Shown piece after piece: positions 33,518-44,787 of a stretch of 64,000 nt of DNA. The notes beneath the pieces were generated by a model. The model was not told where the DNA came from, did not search any database, and saw only the letters and a program-made list of their open reading frames with translations. Every line of letters begins with the position of its first letter. Within the stretch, counting starts at the first letter, position 1. The stretch is from Hymenobacter sp. 5317J-9 (GTDB taxonomy: Bacteria; Bacteroidota; Bacteroidia; Cytophagales; Hymenobacteraceae), in contig NZ_CP095050.1 in assembly GCF_022921075.1 (NCBI RefSeq), positions 4,154,001 through 4,218,000 on the forward strand. The letters are read 5' to 3'. The translations under genes were made by a program, and so were the position numbers.

Positions 33518-33627
33518 AGACGCAACATTTTGCGTCTCGTCGTTGAACGATGGAGTCCACCCGGCAACTGGCCGATATCCACGCGGCACGGACGACGAGA
33601 CGCAAAATGTTGCGTCTCTACATGCGC
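33508..33627. repeat. 120-bp element with 36-bp perfect inverted arms, overlapping the tilS stop
   Basis: Arms 33508-33543 and 33592-33627 are exact reverse complements (core GTAGAGACGCAACATTTTGC). The 48-nt loop has no gene. Within each arm GAGACGCAA...TTGCGTCTC is itself a smaller palindrome. The left arm overlaps the last codons of tilS. No related copy exists elsewhere in the window. Confidence 0.95.
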
Positions 33628-33706
33628 CGTTGTCGCTTTTCATTGTGCCTTCCTTCGCGGGGAGGTACTTTTACCCACGAAACTCCAACCCCCCAATTCT
33701 TTTCCT

Positions 33707-34651
33707 ATGAAAGTTACCGTAGTCGGAGCCGGCAACGTGGGCGCAACCTGCGCCGATGTGCTCGCCACCCGTGAAATTGCCAACGAAATTGTACTGGTCG
33801 ACATCAAGGAAGGCATCGCCGAAGGCAAAGCACTCGATATCTGGCAGAAAGCCCCGATTATCGGCTACGACTCGCGCACCGTGGGCGTGACCAACGACTA
33901 CGCCCGCACGGCCGGTTCCGACGTGGTGGTGATTACCTCGGGCCTGCCCCGCAAGCCCGGCATGAGCCGCGACGACCTGATTGGCATCAACGCCGGCATC
34001 GTAAAATCGGTGACCGAGCAGGTAGTGGCCCACTCCCCCAACGCCATCATCATCGTGGTGAGCAACCCGCTCGACGTGATGACCTACCAGGCCCACCTCA
34101 CCGCCAAGCTGCCCCGCGAAAAGGTGTTCGGCATGGCCGGCATCCTCGACACGGCCCGCTACCGCGCCTTCTTGGCCGAGGCCCTGAACGTGAGCCCCAA
34201 AGACATTCAGGCCGTGCTCATGGGCGGCCACGGCGACACCATGGTGCCCCTGCCCCGCTACACCACCGTGGGCGGCATCCCGGTTACCGAACTCATTTCC
34301 AAAGAGAAGCTTGACGCCATCGTGCAGCGCACCGCCGTGGGCGGCGGCGAGCTGGTGAAGCTGATGGGCACCTCGGCCTGGTACGCGCCCGGCGCGGCCG
34401 CAGCCCAAATGGTGGAAGCCATCGTGCGCGACCAGCGCCGCGTGTTCCCTGTGTGCCTGGAGCTGCAAGGCGAATACGGCATCAACGGCGTGTACCTCGG
34501 CGCCCCGGTTATTCTGGGCAAAAACGGCGTGGAGCGCGTGATTGAGCTCCAGCTGAACGACGAAGAGAAGCAGCTGCTCGAAACCTCGCGCGGCCACGTG
34601 AAAGAGGTGATGGACGCCCTCGACAAAATGAGCAGCGCCCAGCCCGCTTAA
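33707..34651 (+). CDS. mdh: Malate dehydrogenase
   Basis: The 314-residue NAD-dependent enzyme interconverts malate and oxaloacetate in the TCA cycle. It starts MKVTVVGAGNVGATCADVLA (GxGxxG). Substrate-binding and catalytic motifs are GLPRKPGMSRDDLIGIN (mobile loop), VSNPLDVMTY, MAGILDTARYRAFLAEAL (Asp and Arg) and MGGHGDTMVPL (catalytic His). This is the LDH-like MDH type common in Bacteroidota. The ATG at 33707 is preferred since the longer frame would run through the inverted repeat. A box TACTTTTA at 33666-33673 is 7 of 8 to the -7 consensus. Confidence 0.96.
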   Translation: MKVTVVGAGNVGATCADVLATREIANEIVLVDIKEGIAEGKALDIWQKAPIIGYDSRTVGVTNDYARTAGSDVVVITSGLPRKPGMSRDDLIGINAGIVKSVTEQVVAHSPNAIIIVVSNPLDVMTYQAHLTAKLPREKVFGMAGILDTARYRAFLAEALNVSPKDIQAVLMGGHGDTMVPLPRYTTVGGIPVTELISKEKLDAIVQRTAVGGGELVKLMGTSAWYAPGAAAAQMVEAIVRDQRRVFPVCLELQGEYGINGVYLGAPVILGKNGVERVIELQLNDEEKQLLETSRGHVKEVMDALDKMSSAQPA

Positions 34652-34669
34652 CGTTTCAGTTTTAATTGC

Positions 34670-34704
34670 AAAAAGGCCAGTGCTTTGCAGCACTGGCCTT
34701 TTTT
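34670..34704 (+). terminator. Rho-independent terminator after mdh
   Basis: The 10-bp stem GGCCAGTGCT/AGCACTGGCC with loop TTGC is preceded by A residues and followed by six T residues, 23 nt from the mdh stop region. Confidence 0.92.
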
Positions 34705-34773
34705 GTTGCAGCTGTTAGCTTAAATTATATGCTTACTTTGCAATATTCCCGCCTGCCTTTTCCATTTCAACCC

Positions 34774-35178
34774 ATGAAAAAAGAGCTCATCAATTCGTTC
34801 GACAAGGTGTACCTGACCATCGAGCTGGATGAAGCCAATGGCTGGATTTATAACAACTGGGTGGGCGTGCTGCCCACCGAGAAGGTGATTCAGGGCTGCC
34901 AGGCCACCATCGATTTTCTGCGGGAAAAGCCGTGCGCCCAAATGCTGAACGACAACCGCGAAGTAGTCGGCTCGTGGAGCTCGGCCAACGACTGGATTGC
35001 TCAAAACTGGATGCCGCAGGTGCTGCGGCTGGGCCTCAAGCGCTTTGCCCACGTGGTGTCGCCCGGCATTTTCGGGCAGGCCTCGGCCGCCGAGATGGTG
35101 ACGAGGGTAGGGTCGCAGTTTGAGATGCGCTTGTTTCAGGACATTGAACTCGCTAAAAACTGGCTGCGCGAGGCGTAA
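34774..35178 (+). CDS. STAS/SpoIIAA-like small protein (paralogue of 13866-14315)
   Basis: A 134-residue soluble protein starting MKKELINSFDKVYLTIELDE. It shares with the protein at 13866-14315 the segments N.W(I/G)....V.(G), LREKPCAQMLNDNREVVG, SSANDWIAQNW and RFAHVVSPGIFGQ, and it ends ELAKNWLREA. The fold looks STAS-like, as in anti-sigma-factor antagonists, but the phosphorylatable Ser cannot be identified with certainty. An in-frame ATG at 34666 is rejected because it starts inside the mdh terminator. It stands alone, followed by a palindromic element. Confidence 0.7.
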   Translation: MKKELINSFDKVYLTIELDEANGWIYNNWVGVLPTEKVIQGCQATIDFLREKPCAQMLNDNREVVGSWSSANDWIAQNWMPQVLRLGLKRFAHVVSPGIFGQASAAEMVTRVGSQFEMRLFQDIELAKNWLREA

Positions 35179-35181
35179 CCA

Positions 35182-35278
35182 GAACGTCGTGCTGAGCGCA
35201 GTCGAAGAATCTCGCGTGCAATAGTAAATGAATTACTGCTGTGGCAGAGATGCTTGGATTGCGCTCAGCACGACGTTC
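35182..35278. repeat. Palindromic element, copy 4
   Basis: Arms GAACGTCGTGCTGAGCGCAG... and ...GCGCTCAGCACGACGTTC. The T-to-G change in the outer arm (GTCGTG) is matched on the other side (CACGAC), so pairing is kept. The inner arms (GTCGAAGAATCTC, GAGATGCTTGGAT) have started to diverge. Confidence 0.92.
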
Positions 35279-35309
35279 TTTTGCCTTTCTGGCTGCTTGT
35301 AATCGTAGC

Positions 35310-36218
35310 CTATTGCTGGCTGGCGCGGAACAGCTTCTGCTTTTCTTCCTTGGATAGGCTCTCGTAGCCGGAGCGCGAAATCTTGTCCAGAATGGTATCG
35401 ATTTCGTCCTGCAGGGGCTGGCCGGGGGCGGCGGGCTTTTTGGCTCCGCTGGCGGAGGTGGCGGCCACGGGCTCGGCGCGGCGCGGGGGGCTCACGCGCA
35501 TGGCGGGCTGGCGGTGGGTGAGGTTGCTGAAGAAGTTGCCCACGGCCTGCACGGGGCGGCCCAGGTCGCGGCCGGCCTGCAGCTGCTTGATGAACACAAA
35601 GCCGAGCAGGGCGCCGCCCAGGTGTGCAATTTCGCCGCCGGGATTGCCACCGTTCACGCCGGCCAGCGAAATGAGCACCACCACGGCCGCAATCCACTTA
35701 ATCTTGACCGGGCCAATAAGAATGAGCATGAAAGTGTAGTCGGGCAGCAGGGTGGCGCCGGCCACAATGATGGCCGTAACGGCCGCCGACGCGCCAATCA
35801 TGGGCGTGCCCACGCCGGGCTGAAACACGGGCAATAAGTTGAAGCTCAGCAGAAAAATGGCCGCCCCGGCCAACGCACCCAGCACGTAGATGCTCACCAG
35901 GCGGCGGTCGCCGAGGTACTCGCGCACCAGCTGCCCAAACCAGTAGAGGTTGAGCAGATTGAAGAGAATATGGAAGAATTCCTGGTGGCAAAAAGCGTAG
36001 GTCAGCAGCGTCCAGGGGTGGCGAATCAGCACGGGTAGCGACGACGACAGCTCCAGCTGCTTCATCACCACGGGGTAATACCCGCCGGCGCTGCTCAGCG
36101 TGAGGATGGCCCGCAGCACGATGAGCGCCGCAAACACAATCACATTCAGCAGAATGAGCTGCATGAGGGCGTTGTCGCGGCGGCTAAAGGCAGTACGGAT
36201 GTCTTGAACAATGCTCAT
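35310..36218 (-). CDS. Rhomboid family intramembrane serine protease, copy 1
   Basis: The 302-residue inner-membrane protein has six predicted transmembrane helices. Rhomboid motifs are HPWTLLTYAFCHQEFFHILF (loop 1 and HxxxN-type helix), GASAAVTAIIVAG with the nucleophile Ser, and EIAHLGGALLGF with the catalytic His. A roughly 90-residue cytoplasmic tail rich in Pro and Ala ends with a helical motif DEIDTILDKISRSGYESLSK, common in Bacteroidota rhomboids. It lies 80 bp downstream of a second rhomboid gene in the order mutL-rhomboid-rhomboid. Confidence 0.93.
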   Translation of the reverse strand: MSIVQDIRTAFSRRDNALMQLILLNVIVFAALIVLRAILTLSSAGGYYPVVMKQLELSSSLPVLIRHPWTLLTYAFCHQEFFHILFNLLNLYWFGQLVREYLGDRRLVSIYVLGALAGAAIFLLSFNLLPVFQPGVGTPMIGASAAVTAIIVAGATLLPDYTFMLILIGPVKIKWIAAVVVLISLAGVNGGNPGGEIAHLGGALLGFVFIKQLQAGRDLGRPVQAVGNFFSNLTHRQPAMRVSPPRRAEPVAATSASGAKKPAAPGQPLQDEIDTILDKISRSGYESLSKEEKQKLFRASQQ

Positions 36219-36298
36219 GGCAAGGGTCAGGGATTAAACAGATGCAACGAAATCCGCCGTCCAAAGGTGGCGGCGGGGGCAGTATCTCAACTCATTTT

Positions 36299-37093
36299 TT
36301 AGTAAAACCGCTCCCGGCCGCCTTCCCAGTACTTCACCACAAAGAAACCGATGAGCAGGCCGCCCAGGTGGGCAAAGTGGGCCACGTTGTCGCCGGGCAC
36401 GCGGTGCACGCCGCTGTATAGTTCATACAAGGCATAGAGGCCGACAAAATATTTCGCCTTGATGGGAAAGGGTATGAACAGCAGCATCAGCTCGGTGTTC
36501 GGAAACAGGTAGGCGAAGGCGAACAACAGGCCAAACAAGGCCCCGGAAGCGCCCACCATGCCGCCGAATTTCGAATTGAGGGTTTCTTCCACGGCGCCGT
36601 CAACGGCACTGGTGGCGGCGCTGATGTATTCCTGGTTTTGCGGATTGCGCTGCAGGGCGCCGGCCAACGTTTCGTAGCCGGTAGCGTCGGGGAAATAGGA
36701 GCGAAAGAAGTTGGCAAAATCCGGCCCCGAGGGCGTCTGGTGAAACTCCTGCCGCGCCTGCTCCATTTTGTATATCTCGTAGCCCCGTACGCCTTCGTAC
36801 AGCAGCCCGGCCCCTACCCCGCATATCAGCCAGAAGGTGAGGAAGCGCGACGGCCCCCAGCGCTGCTCCAGCAACGGCCCGAAGGAAATCAGGCCGAACA
36901 TGTTGGAAAACAAGTGCCCCCAGCCGGCGTGCAGAAACATGTAGGTAAAAAACTGCCAGGGGAAAAAATACGGCGAGCCAATGGGATACAAGCTACCGAT
37001 TTGGGTGAGCAGCGGCAGCAGGCTCATTTGGGCCAGCAGAAACGCAATGTTCACAATCAGCAGGTTGCGAACGGTGGGGGTCAGGTTGAACAT
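36299..37093 (-). CDS. Rhomboid family intramembrane serine protease, copy 2
   Basis: The 264-residue membrane protease starts at ATG 37093, MFNLTPTVRNLLIVNIAFLL. Motifs: WQFFTYMFLHAGWGHLFSNM (HxxxN), MVGASGALFGLLFAFA with the nucleophile Ser, and AHFAHLGGLLIGFFVVKYW with the catalytic His. A long soluble insertion (about 110-165) lies between helices 3 and 4. A longer in-frame start would only shadow mutL. It follows mutL by 40 bp and is probably co-transcribed with it. Confidence 0.93.
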   Translation of the reverse strand: MFNLTPTVRNLLIVNIAFLLAQMSLLPLLTQIGSLYPIGSPYFFPWQFFTYMFLHAGWGHLFSNMFGLISFGPLLEQRWGPSRFLTFWLICGVGAGLLYEGVRGYEIYKMEQARQEFHQTPSGPDFANFFRSYFPDATGYETLAGALQRNPQNQEYISAATSAVDGAVEETLNSKFGGMVGASGALFGLLFAFAYLFPNTELMLLFIPFPIKAKYFVGLYALYELYSGVHRVPGDNVAHFAHLGGLLIGFFVVKYWEGGRERFY

Positions 37094-37133
37094 GCAGGGA
37101 TAATAGGGCGCCGCGCAAGCCGCACGGCCGGAC

Positions 37134-39206
37134 TTACTTACGGAAAAAATCGGCCAGCTGCTGCCCATCAAGCAGCACCAGGGTTTTGCGGCCGTCGGGG
37201 GTGTAGCCGGGGGTCTGGCAGGCAAAAAGGCGGTCGGCCAGGGCGCTGAGCTCGGCCTCGGGCAGGCGCGTGGCGGCCGTGCTGGCGGCCACGCGGCGCG
37301 CCAGGGCCCGGGCCAGGCCCTCGCTTTGGTCGAGCTTGAGCGGGCCCGCGGCCGTACGGAACTGCTCAATCAGGCTTTCCAGCAGCTCCTTTTCGTTTTG
37401 AGGCGGCATCCCGGCCGGGATGGCCTCTACGGCAATCGTGTTCGGCCCGAACTCCACGAAGATGAAGCCCAGCGCGTGCAGCGGCTCGGTGAGCTCGCGC
37501 AGCACGGCGAAATCGGCGGGCGAAAACGTGACCGTGCGCGGAAACAGCAGCGTTTGGGACGTGCCCACGGCGCGGCCCAGCTCCTGCCGGTACTGCTCGT
37601 AGAGAATACGCTCGCGGGCCGCCTCCTGGTCAATCAGCAGCACACCCGACTTCACCGGCACCAGCACGTATCGCTGCTGCACCTGCAGGGCCCGGCTGCC
37701 CGAGCCGCCCTCGCGGGCAGGAGTGGGCGTGGCGGGCGAAGCTTCGGGCATGGCGAGGCCCAGCGTGAAATCTTCGGTGCCAACGGAGGCTGGCGCCACG
37801 GGCGGCTCCGGCGGAAAATCGGCCTCGAAGCTGCGCACTACGGGGTTGTCGGCGCCCACGGCCTTGTCTTCACGCACCGGCTGGCCGAGCTCACGGTAAA
37901 AGGCTTCGAGTTCGCGTCGGGCCTGCTCGGTGGGGCGCGGCGGCAGGCCCCGCTCATAGCCATCGCGCCGCACTTCGGGCGAGAAATTGGAAAAGCCGGA
38001 GCTGTTGGCCGACGGGCTGCGGGTGGCGGCCGAAGCGGCGGCGGCCAGCGCATCGGGGCGGTAGGTGTCGTGGCTGGCGGCAGCGCGGGCGGCGGGCGTG
38101 GCCGCGGGCAGGTGGTCGTGGGCCGTGACGGGCGCCTCGCCGGTACCCTTGCCAGCCCGCAGCGGCCGGATGGGCGCAAAATTCACGTCCCCATCGAAGT
38201 CCAGCGACGGCGCGATGTTGTGGATGCCCAGGCTTTGCTTCACGGCGGCGCGCACCACGGCGTAGACGGTTTTCTCGTCCTCGAACTTTATTTCCGTCTT
38301 CGTGGGGTGTACGTTGATGTCGATGGCCTTGGGGTCGAGCTCCAGAAACAGCACGTAGAACGGGTGCGTGTCGCGGGCCAGCAGGCCCTCGTAAGCCGCC
38401 AGCACGGCGTGGTTCAGATAGGCCGAGCGGATGAAGCGGTTGTTGACGAAAAAGAACTGGTCGCCCCGGCTTTTCTTGCTCGACTCGGGCTTGCCCACGA
38501 AGCCGCGCACCGAGATGGAGTGCGTCACTTCCTCGCAGGCGGCCAGCTGCTCCTTGTAGCCATTGCCCAGCAAGGCCACAATGCGCTGGCTGAGCTTGCC
38601 GGCCGGCAGGCCAAACACCTCCAGTTCATTTTGATAAAGCGAGAAGGCAATCTGCGGATTGGCCAGTGCCACGTGCTGAAACTCGTCGAGGATGTGCCGC
38701 ATTTCCACGGCGTTGCTCTTGAGGAAGTTGCGCCGGGCCGGCACGTTGAAAAACAGGTTTTTGACGGAGATGCTGGTACCGTCGGGGCAGGCGGTGGGCT
38801 GCTGGCTGGTCACCTGCGAACCTTCCACCAGCAGCAGGGTGCCGGTGTCGTGGTCGCGCTGCTTGGTGCGGATTTCGACCTGGGCCACGGCCGCGATGCT
38901 GGCCAGGGCCTCGCCCCGGAAGCCAAGCGTGCGGATTTTGAACAGGTCTTCGGTTGAGCGGATTTTGCTGGTGGCGTGGCGCTCCAGGCTCATGCGGGCG
39001 TCGGTGGGCGACATGCCAGCGCCGTTGTCGACCACCTGCACGAGTTGCTTGCCCGCTTCTTTCACAATGAGTTGGACCTGAGTGGCGCCGGCATCAACGG
39101 CATTTTCCAGCAGCTCCTTCACCACCGAGGCAGGGCGCTGCACCACTTCGCCGGCCGCAATCTGGTTGGCTAGGTATTCGGGAAGCAGGCGAATGATATC
39201 GGGCAT
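37134..39206 (-). CDS. mutL: DNA mismatch repair protein MutL
   Basis: MutL links MutS mismatch recognition to strand incision. The 690-residue protein has the GHKL ATPase domain (about 1-330): QIAAGEVVQRPASVVKELLE, VDNGAGMSP, HATSKI and TLGFRGEALASIAAV. A Pro/Ala-rich linker (about 340-480) precedes the C-terminal dimerisation domain. The endonuclease motif DQHAxxExxxxE appears as DQEAARERILYE (about D526), with His replaced by Glu, and the usual CPHGRP motif is only PDGRKT, so the nuclease site is atypical. The start at 39206 fits the conserved MPDIIRLLPE. Confidence 0.95.
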   Translation of the reverse strand: MPDIIRLLPEYLANQIAAGEVVQRPASVVKELLENAVDAGATQVQLIVKEAGKQLVQVVDNGAGMSPTDARMSLERHATSKIRSTEDLFKIRTLGFRGEALASIAAVAQVEIRTKQRDHDTGTLLLVEGSQVTSQQPTACPDGTSISVKNLFFNVPARRNFLKSNAVEMRHILDEFQHVALANPQIAFSLYQNELEVFGLPAGKLSQRIVALLGNGYKEQLAACEEVTHSISVRGFVGKPESSKKSRGDQFFFVNNRFIRSAYLNHAVLAAYEGLLARDTHPFYVLFLELDPKAIDINVHPTKTEIKFEDEKTVYAVVRAAVKQSLGIHNIAPSLDFDGDVNFAPIRPLRAGKGTGEAPVTAHDHLPAATPAARAAASHDTYRPDALAAAASAATRSPSANSSGFSNFSPEVRRDGYERGLPPRPTEQARRELEAFYRELGQPVREDKAVGADNPVVRSFEADFPPEPPVAPASVGTEDFTLGLAMPEASPATPTPAREGGSGSRALQVQQRYVLVPVKSGVLLIDQEAARERILYEQYRQELGRAVGTSQTLLFPRTVTFSPADFAVLRELTEPLHALGFIFVEFGPNTIAVEAIPAGMPPQNEKELLESLIEQFRTAAGPLKLDQSEGLARALARRVAASTAATRLPEAELSALADRLFACQTPGYTPDGRKTLVLLDGQQLADFFRK

Positions 39207-39335
39207 TTCGGGAAAGCTAGAGGCGGGTAGCGGAAAAGAGCGTAGCAGAGCTAACGGGCACGCAGACAAGCGCAAACGCACCCGGCAATAACCGGAAACT
39301 GAACGCGTTGTAAACCCTTGACGGGGTTTTGTGCG

Positions 39336-39343
39336 TACCTTCG
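39336..39343 (+). promoter_or_regulatory. Candidate -7 box upstream of the GH3 fusion gene
   Basis: TACCTTCG (7 of 8 to TAnnTTTG) lies about 150 nt before the TTG start at 39495. Nothing else recognisable is present in the 288-bp mutL-GH3 gap. Confidence 0.35.
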
Positions 39344-39494
39344 CGGCTAAATAGCGGAGTTCCAGCTTGAAATTTTCCGGCAGTGCCGGGAGTATTTCAA
39401 GCCGCAGCCGGCTTCGTTTGGAACCTCCAAACCCAACCGCCGGGTTCCGCTGTTACCCACGACAAAAGTACGGCCCCCGCGGCCCGTTTGCCTC

Positions 39495-42518
<3,024 letters not shown>

Positions 42519-42535
42519 CCTCTCCCACAGCACAA

Positions 42536-42575
42536 AAGCGCGAGGGCGTGGCGGCAAAGCCACGCCCTCGCGCTT
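42536..42575. terminator. Bidirectional terminator hairpin
   Basis: A perfect 16-bp stem (AGCGCGAGGGCGTGGC at 42537-42552, its complement at 42559-42574) with loop GGCAAA lies between convergent genes; A residues precede it and CTTCTT follows. Confidence 0.85.
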
Positions 42576-42576
42576 C

Positions 42577-43452
42577 TTATTTGATGATGAAGTCCATCAT
42601 CAGGTTGTAACTGGTGGTGAAGGCCGTTTGCTGGGTTTCGCGCCAACGCTGGTACATGATGCCGATGTCCCAATCCAGCTTATGTTCGGCAAAGCTGCGG
42701 CGATAATACAGGGAAGCACGGTTTTCCGTGAATTTATATGGGCTCCACTGGTGCCCCAGCTCTTTGGCGGTGCCGGCGCTGTAGTCGTCGGTAGCCGTCA
42801 GCACTTCGTCGTTGAGGATAATCCAGTGGCGGTGGCTTTGGTCGATGGGGATTTTGAAATTCACCATATCCCGCACCCGCAATTCAAACGGCGTAGGCCA
42901 GCGGCCAAAATCGGGGGTAAAGTAAAAGCGGTAGTCAACGCGCAGCGTATTGGTGAAGAACACCTTGCCAAACTTCGTGTCGTAATAGAGCTTTTGAAAC
43001 GGCCGCAACTCGTTGCGGAATGCATTGGTGGGGCTGGCCTCGTAAGGCTCGTCCTCCTGATAGGAATTGCGCCGCCAATATCCCGCCGAAACGGCTGTGC
43101 GCCAGTGCGGGCTCATGCGGTAGATGAAATCCTGCGTGACCACAAACAGACCCTGGCGCTTCACCGGATTCAGGTCGCCGGTGGGGTCGCTGTGCCGGCC
43201 GAAACCGACGTCCGTCACCCAGGTCCAGCGCTCGGGAATCTCTTTATCAACGCCCAAAGCCACCCAACTGGTGAGCTTGCCGCCCTGGGCCTTGGCGCCA
43301 ATCTGCGCGGCCGCGTGGCCAGGCACAAGCCCGAGGCCGATGACCAAACACCCGGCTGGAAGCCCGGAAATCCGCCACCATCGGGGAATGAAATGGCCTG
43401 CTTGAGAGCAGGTTTGGGCAAGAATATTCGGTTTAACCAAGCATATCTTCAT
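42577..43452 (-). CDS. DUF2490 family outer-membrane protein
   Basis: A 291-residue protein, probably an outer-membrane beta-barrel of unknown function. A long N-terminus leads into a hydrophobic segment GLPAGCLVIGLGLVPGHAAAQ, a plausible signal peptide. Typical DUF2490 features are LTSWVALGVDKEIPERWTW, YRMSPHWRTAVSAGYWRRNS, RNELRPFQKLYY, VDYRFYF and RYR-like amphipathic strands up to FTTSYNLMMDFIIK. The last residue pattern is compatible with a barrel strand. It converges on the GH3 fusion gene, sharing a terminator. Confidence 0.75.
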   Translation of the reverse strand: MKICLVKPNILAQTCSQAGHFIPRWWRISGLPAGCLVIGLGLVPGHAAAQIGAKAQGGKLTSWVALGVDKEIPERWTWVTDVGFGRHSDPTGDLNPVKRQGLFVVTQDFIYRMSPHWRTAVSAGYWRRNSYQEDEPYEASPTNAFRNELRPFQKLYYDTKFGKVFFTNTLRVDYRFYFTPDFGRWPTPFELRVRDMVNFKIPIDQSHRHWIILNDEVLTATDDYSAGTAKELGHQWSPYKFTENRASLYYRRSFAEHKLDWDIGIMYQRWRETQQTAFTTSYNLMMDFIIK

Positions 43453-43619
43453 TACGTAACGTTTTCACTTTCACCTATTCTGCCCGACGTCATTCTCCTG
43501 CTGCCAGGAAAAAAAGCCGATGCGCGCAAGGTAGAAGGAGAAAGATGGCGTTTTCATTAACATCTCGGCGGGAAGGCGGTTAGGCAGAACGCGCGGCTCA
43601 TTTTCGCGTTAGCTTCCCT

Positions 43620-44756
43620 ATGAACATCGGAATCGTCTGTTATCCCACCTTTGGCGGCTCGGGCGTGGTGGCCACGGAACTGGGCAAAGCCCTGGCCCAG
43701 CGCGGGCACCGCGTTCACTTCATCACCTACAGCCAGCCGGTGCGGCTCGACTTCTTCAACGAGAACCTCTTCTACCACGAGGTGTATGTGCCGGCCTACC
43801 CGCTGTTCCAGTTTCCGCCCTACGAGCTGGCCCTGACCAGCAAAATGGTTGATATTGTGCAGAATGAGAAGCTCGACGTGCTGCACGTGCACTACGCCAT
43901 TCCGCACGCCTCGGCCGCCTTTATGGCCAAGCAGATTCTGCGCTCGCGCGGCATCAACATTCCGGTGGTGACCACCCTGCACGGCACCGATATCACGCTG
44001 GTGGGCAAAGATTCCAGCTTTGAGCCGGTGGTGACGTTCAGCATCAACCAGAGCGACGGCGTGACTTCCGTGTCGGATGACCTGCGGCGCGAGACCTACG
44101 AGTATTTCGCCGTAGAAAAGGACATCACCGTCATCCCCAACTTTATCGACCTGCACCGCTTCAAAAAGCAGGAAAAAAGCCATTTCCGGGCCGCCATCGC
44201 GCCCGAGGGCGAAAAGCTGCTCATCCACACCAGCAACTTCCGCACCGTGAAGCGGGTGGAAGACGTGCTGCGCATTTTTGTGGGCGTGCGGGAGCAGATT
44301 CCGGCCAAGCTGCTGCTGGTGGGCGACGGCCCCGACCGCAACCGCATGGAAAAGCTGGCCCGCGACCTCGACGTGCACCGTGACCTGCGTTTCCTGGGTA
44401 AGCTTGAAGCCGTGGAGGAGGTGCTCAGCGTGGGCGACCTGTTTCTGATGCCCTCCGAAAACGAAAGCTTTGGCCTCGCCGCCCTCGAAGCCATGGCCTG
44501 CGAAGTGCCCGTGGTGAGCACCAACGCCGGCGGCATTCCCGAGCTGAACGTGCACGGCGTAACGGGCATGATTAGCGACATCGGCGACGTGCCCGACATG
44601 GTAAAAAACGCCCTCTACGTGCTGGCTGACGAGAACCTGCCGCGTTTCAAAGCTGCCGCAAGAGCAAGAGCCGAGGAATTTGCCGTGGAGAACATTGTGC
44701 CGCGCTATGAGGAGTGCTACCAGCGCGCCATTGAGGCCGTGAGCGCGGCAGTGTAG
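43620..44756 (+). CDS. bshA: N-acetyl-alpha-D-glucosaminyl L-malate synthase
   Basis: BshA is a GT4 glycosyltransferase that joins GlcNAc from UDP-GlcNAc to L-malate, the first step of bacillithiol synthesis. The 378-residue protein starts MNIGIVCYPTFGGSGVVATE, the diagnostic BshA N-terminus. It then has VLHVHYAIPHASAAF, TTLHGTDITLVG, FSINQSDGVTSVSDDLR, and the GT4 E-x7-E motif in SENESFGLAALEAMACEVP. The other steps (BshB deacetylase, BshC ligase) are not encoded in the window. The thiol would serve redox control alongside the SufA-type gene downstream. Confidence 0.95.
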   Translation: MNIGIVCYPTFGGSGVVATELGKALAQRGHRVHFITYSQPVRLDFFNENLFYHEVYVPAYPLFQFPPYELALTSKMVDIVQNEKLDVLHVHYAIPHASAAFMAKQILRSRGINIPVVTTLHGTDITLVGKDSSFEPVVTFSINQSDGVTSVSDDLRRETYEYFAVEKDITVIPNFIDLHRFKKQEKSHFRAAIAPEGEKLLIHTSNFRTVKRVEDVLRIFVGVREQIPAKLLLVGDGPDRNRMEKLARDLDVHRDLRFLGKLEAVEEVLSVGDLFLMPSENESFGLAALEAMACEVPVVSTNAGGIPELNVHGVTGMISDIGDVPDMVKNALYVLADENLPRFKAAARARAEEFAVENIVPRYEECYQRAIEAVSAAV

Positions 44757-44787
44757 CAAACGTCTGCCTCGTCGGTCATCGCGAGCG

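Noticed and set aside
34666..34773. An in-frame upstream start for the second STAS-like protein
   Set aside because: It begins inside the mdh terminator hairpin, and the added residues are not shared with the paralogue.
43455..43467. TGAAAACGTTACG upstream of the DUF2490 gene as a third LacI-type operator
   Set aside because: It matches the two other sites at only about 10 of 13 positions and lies directly at the start codon of a gene not involved in carbohydrate use.
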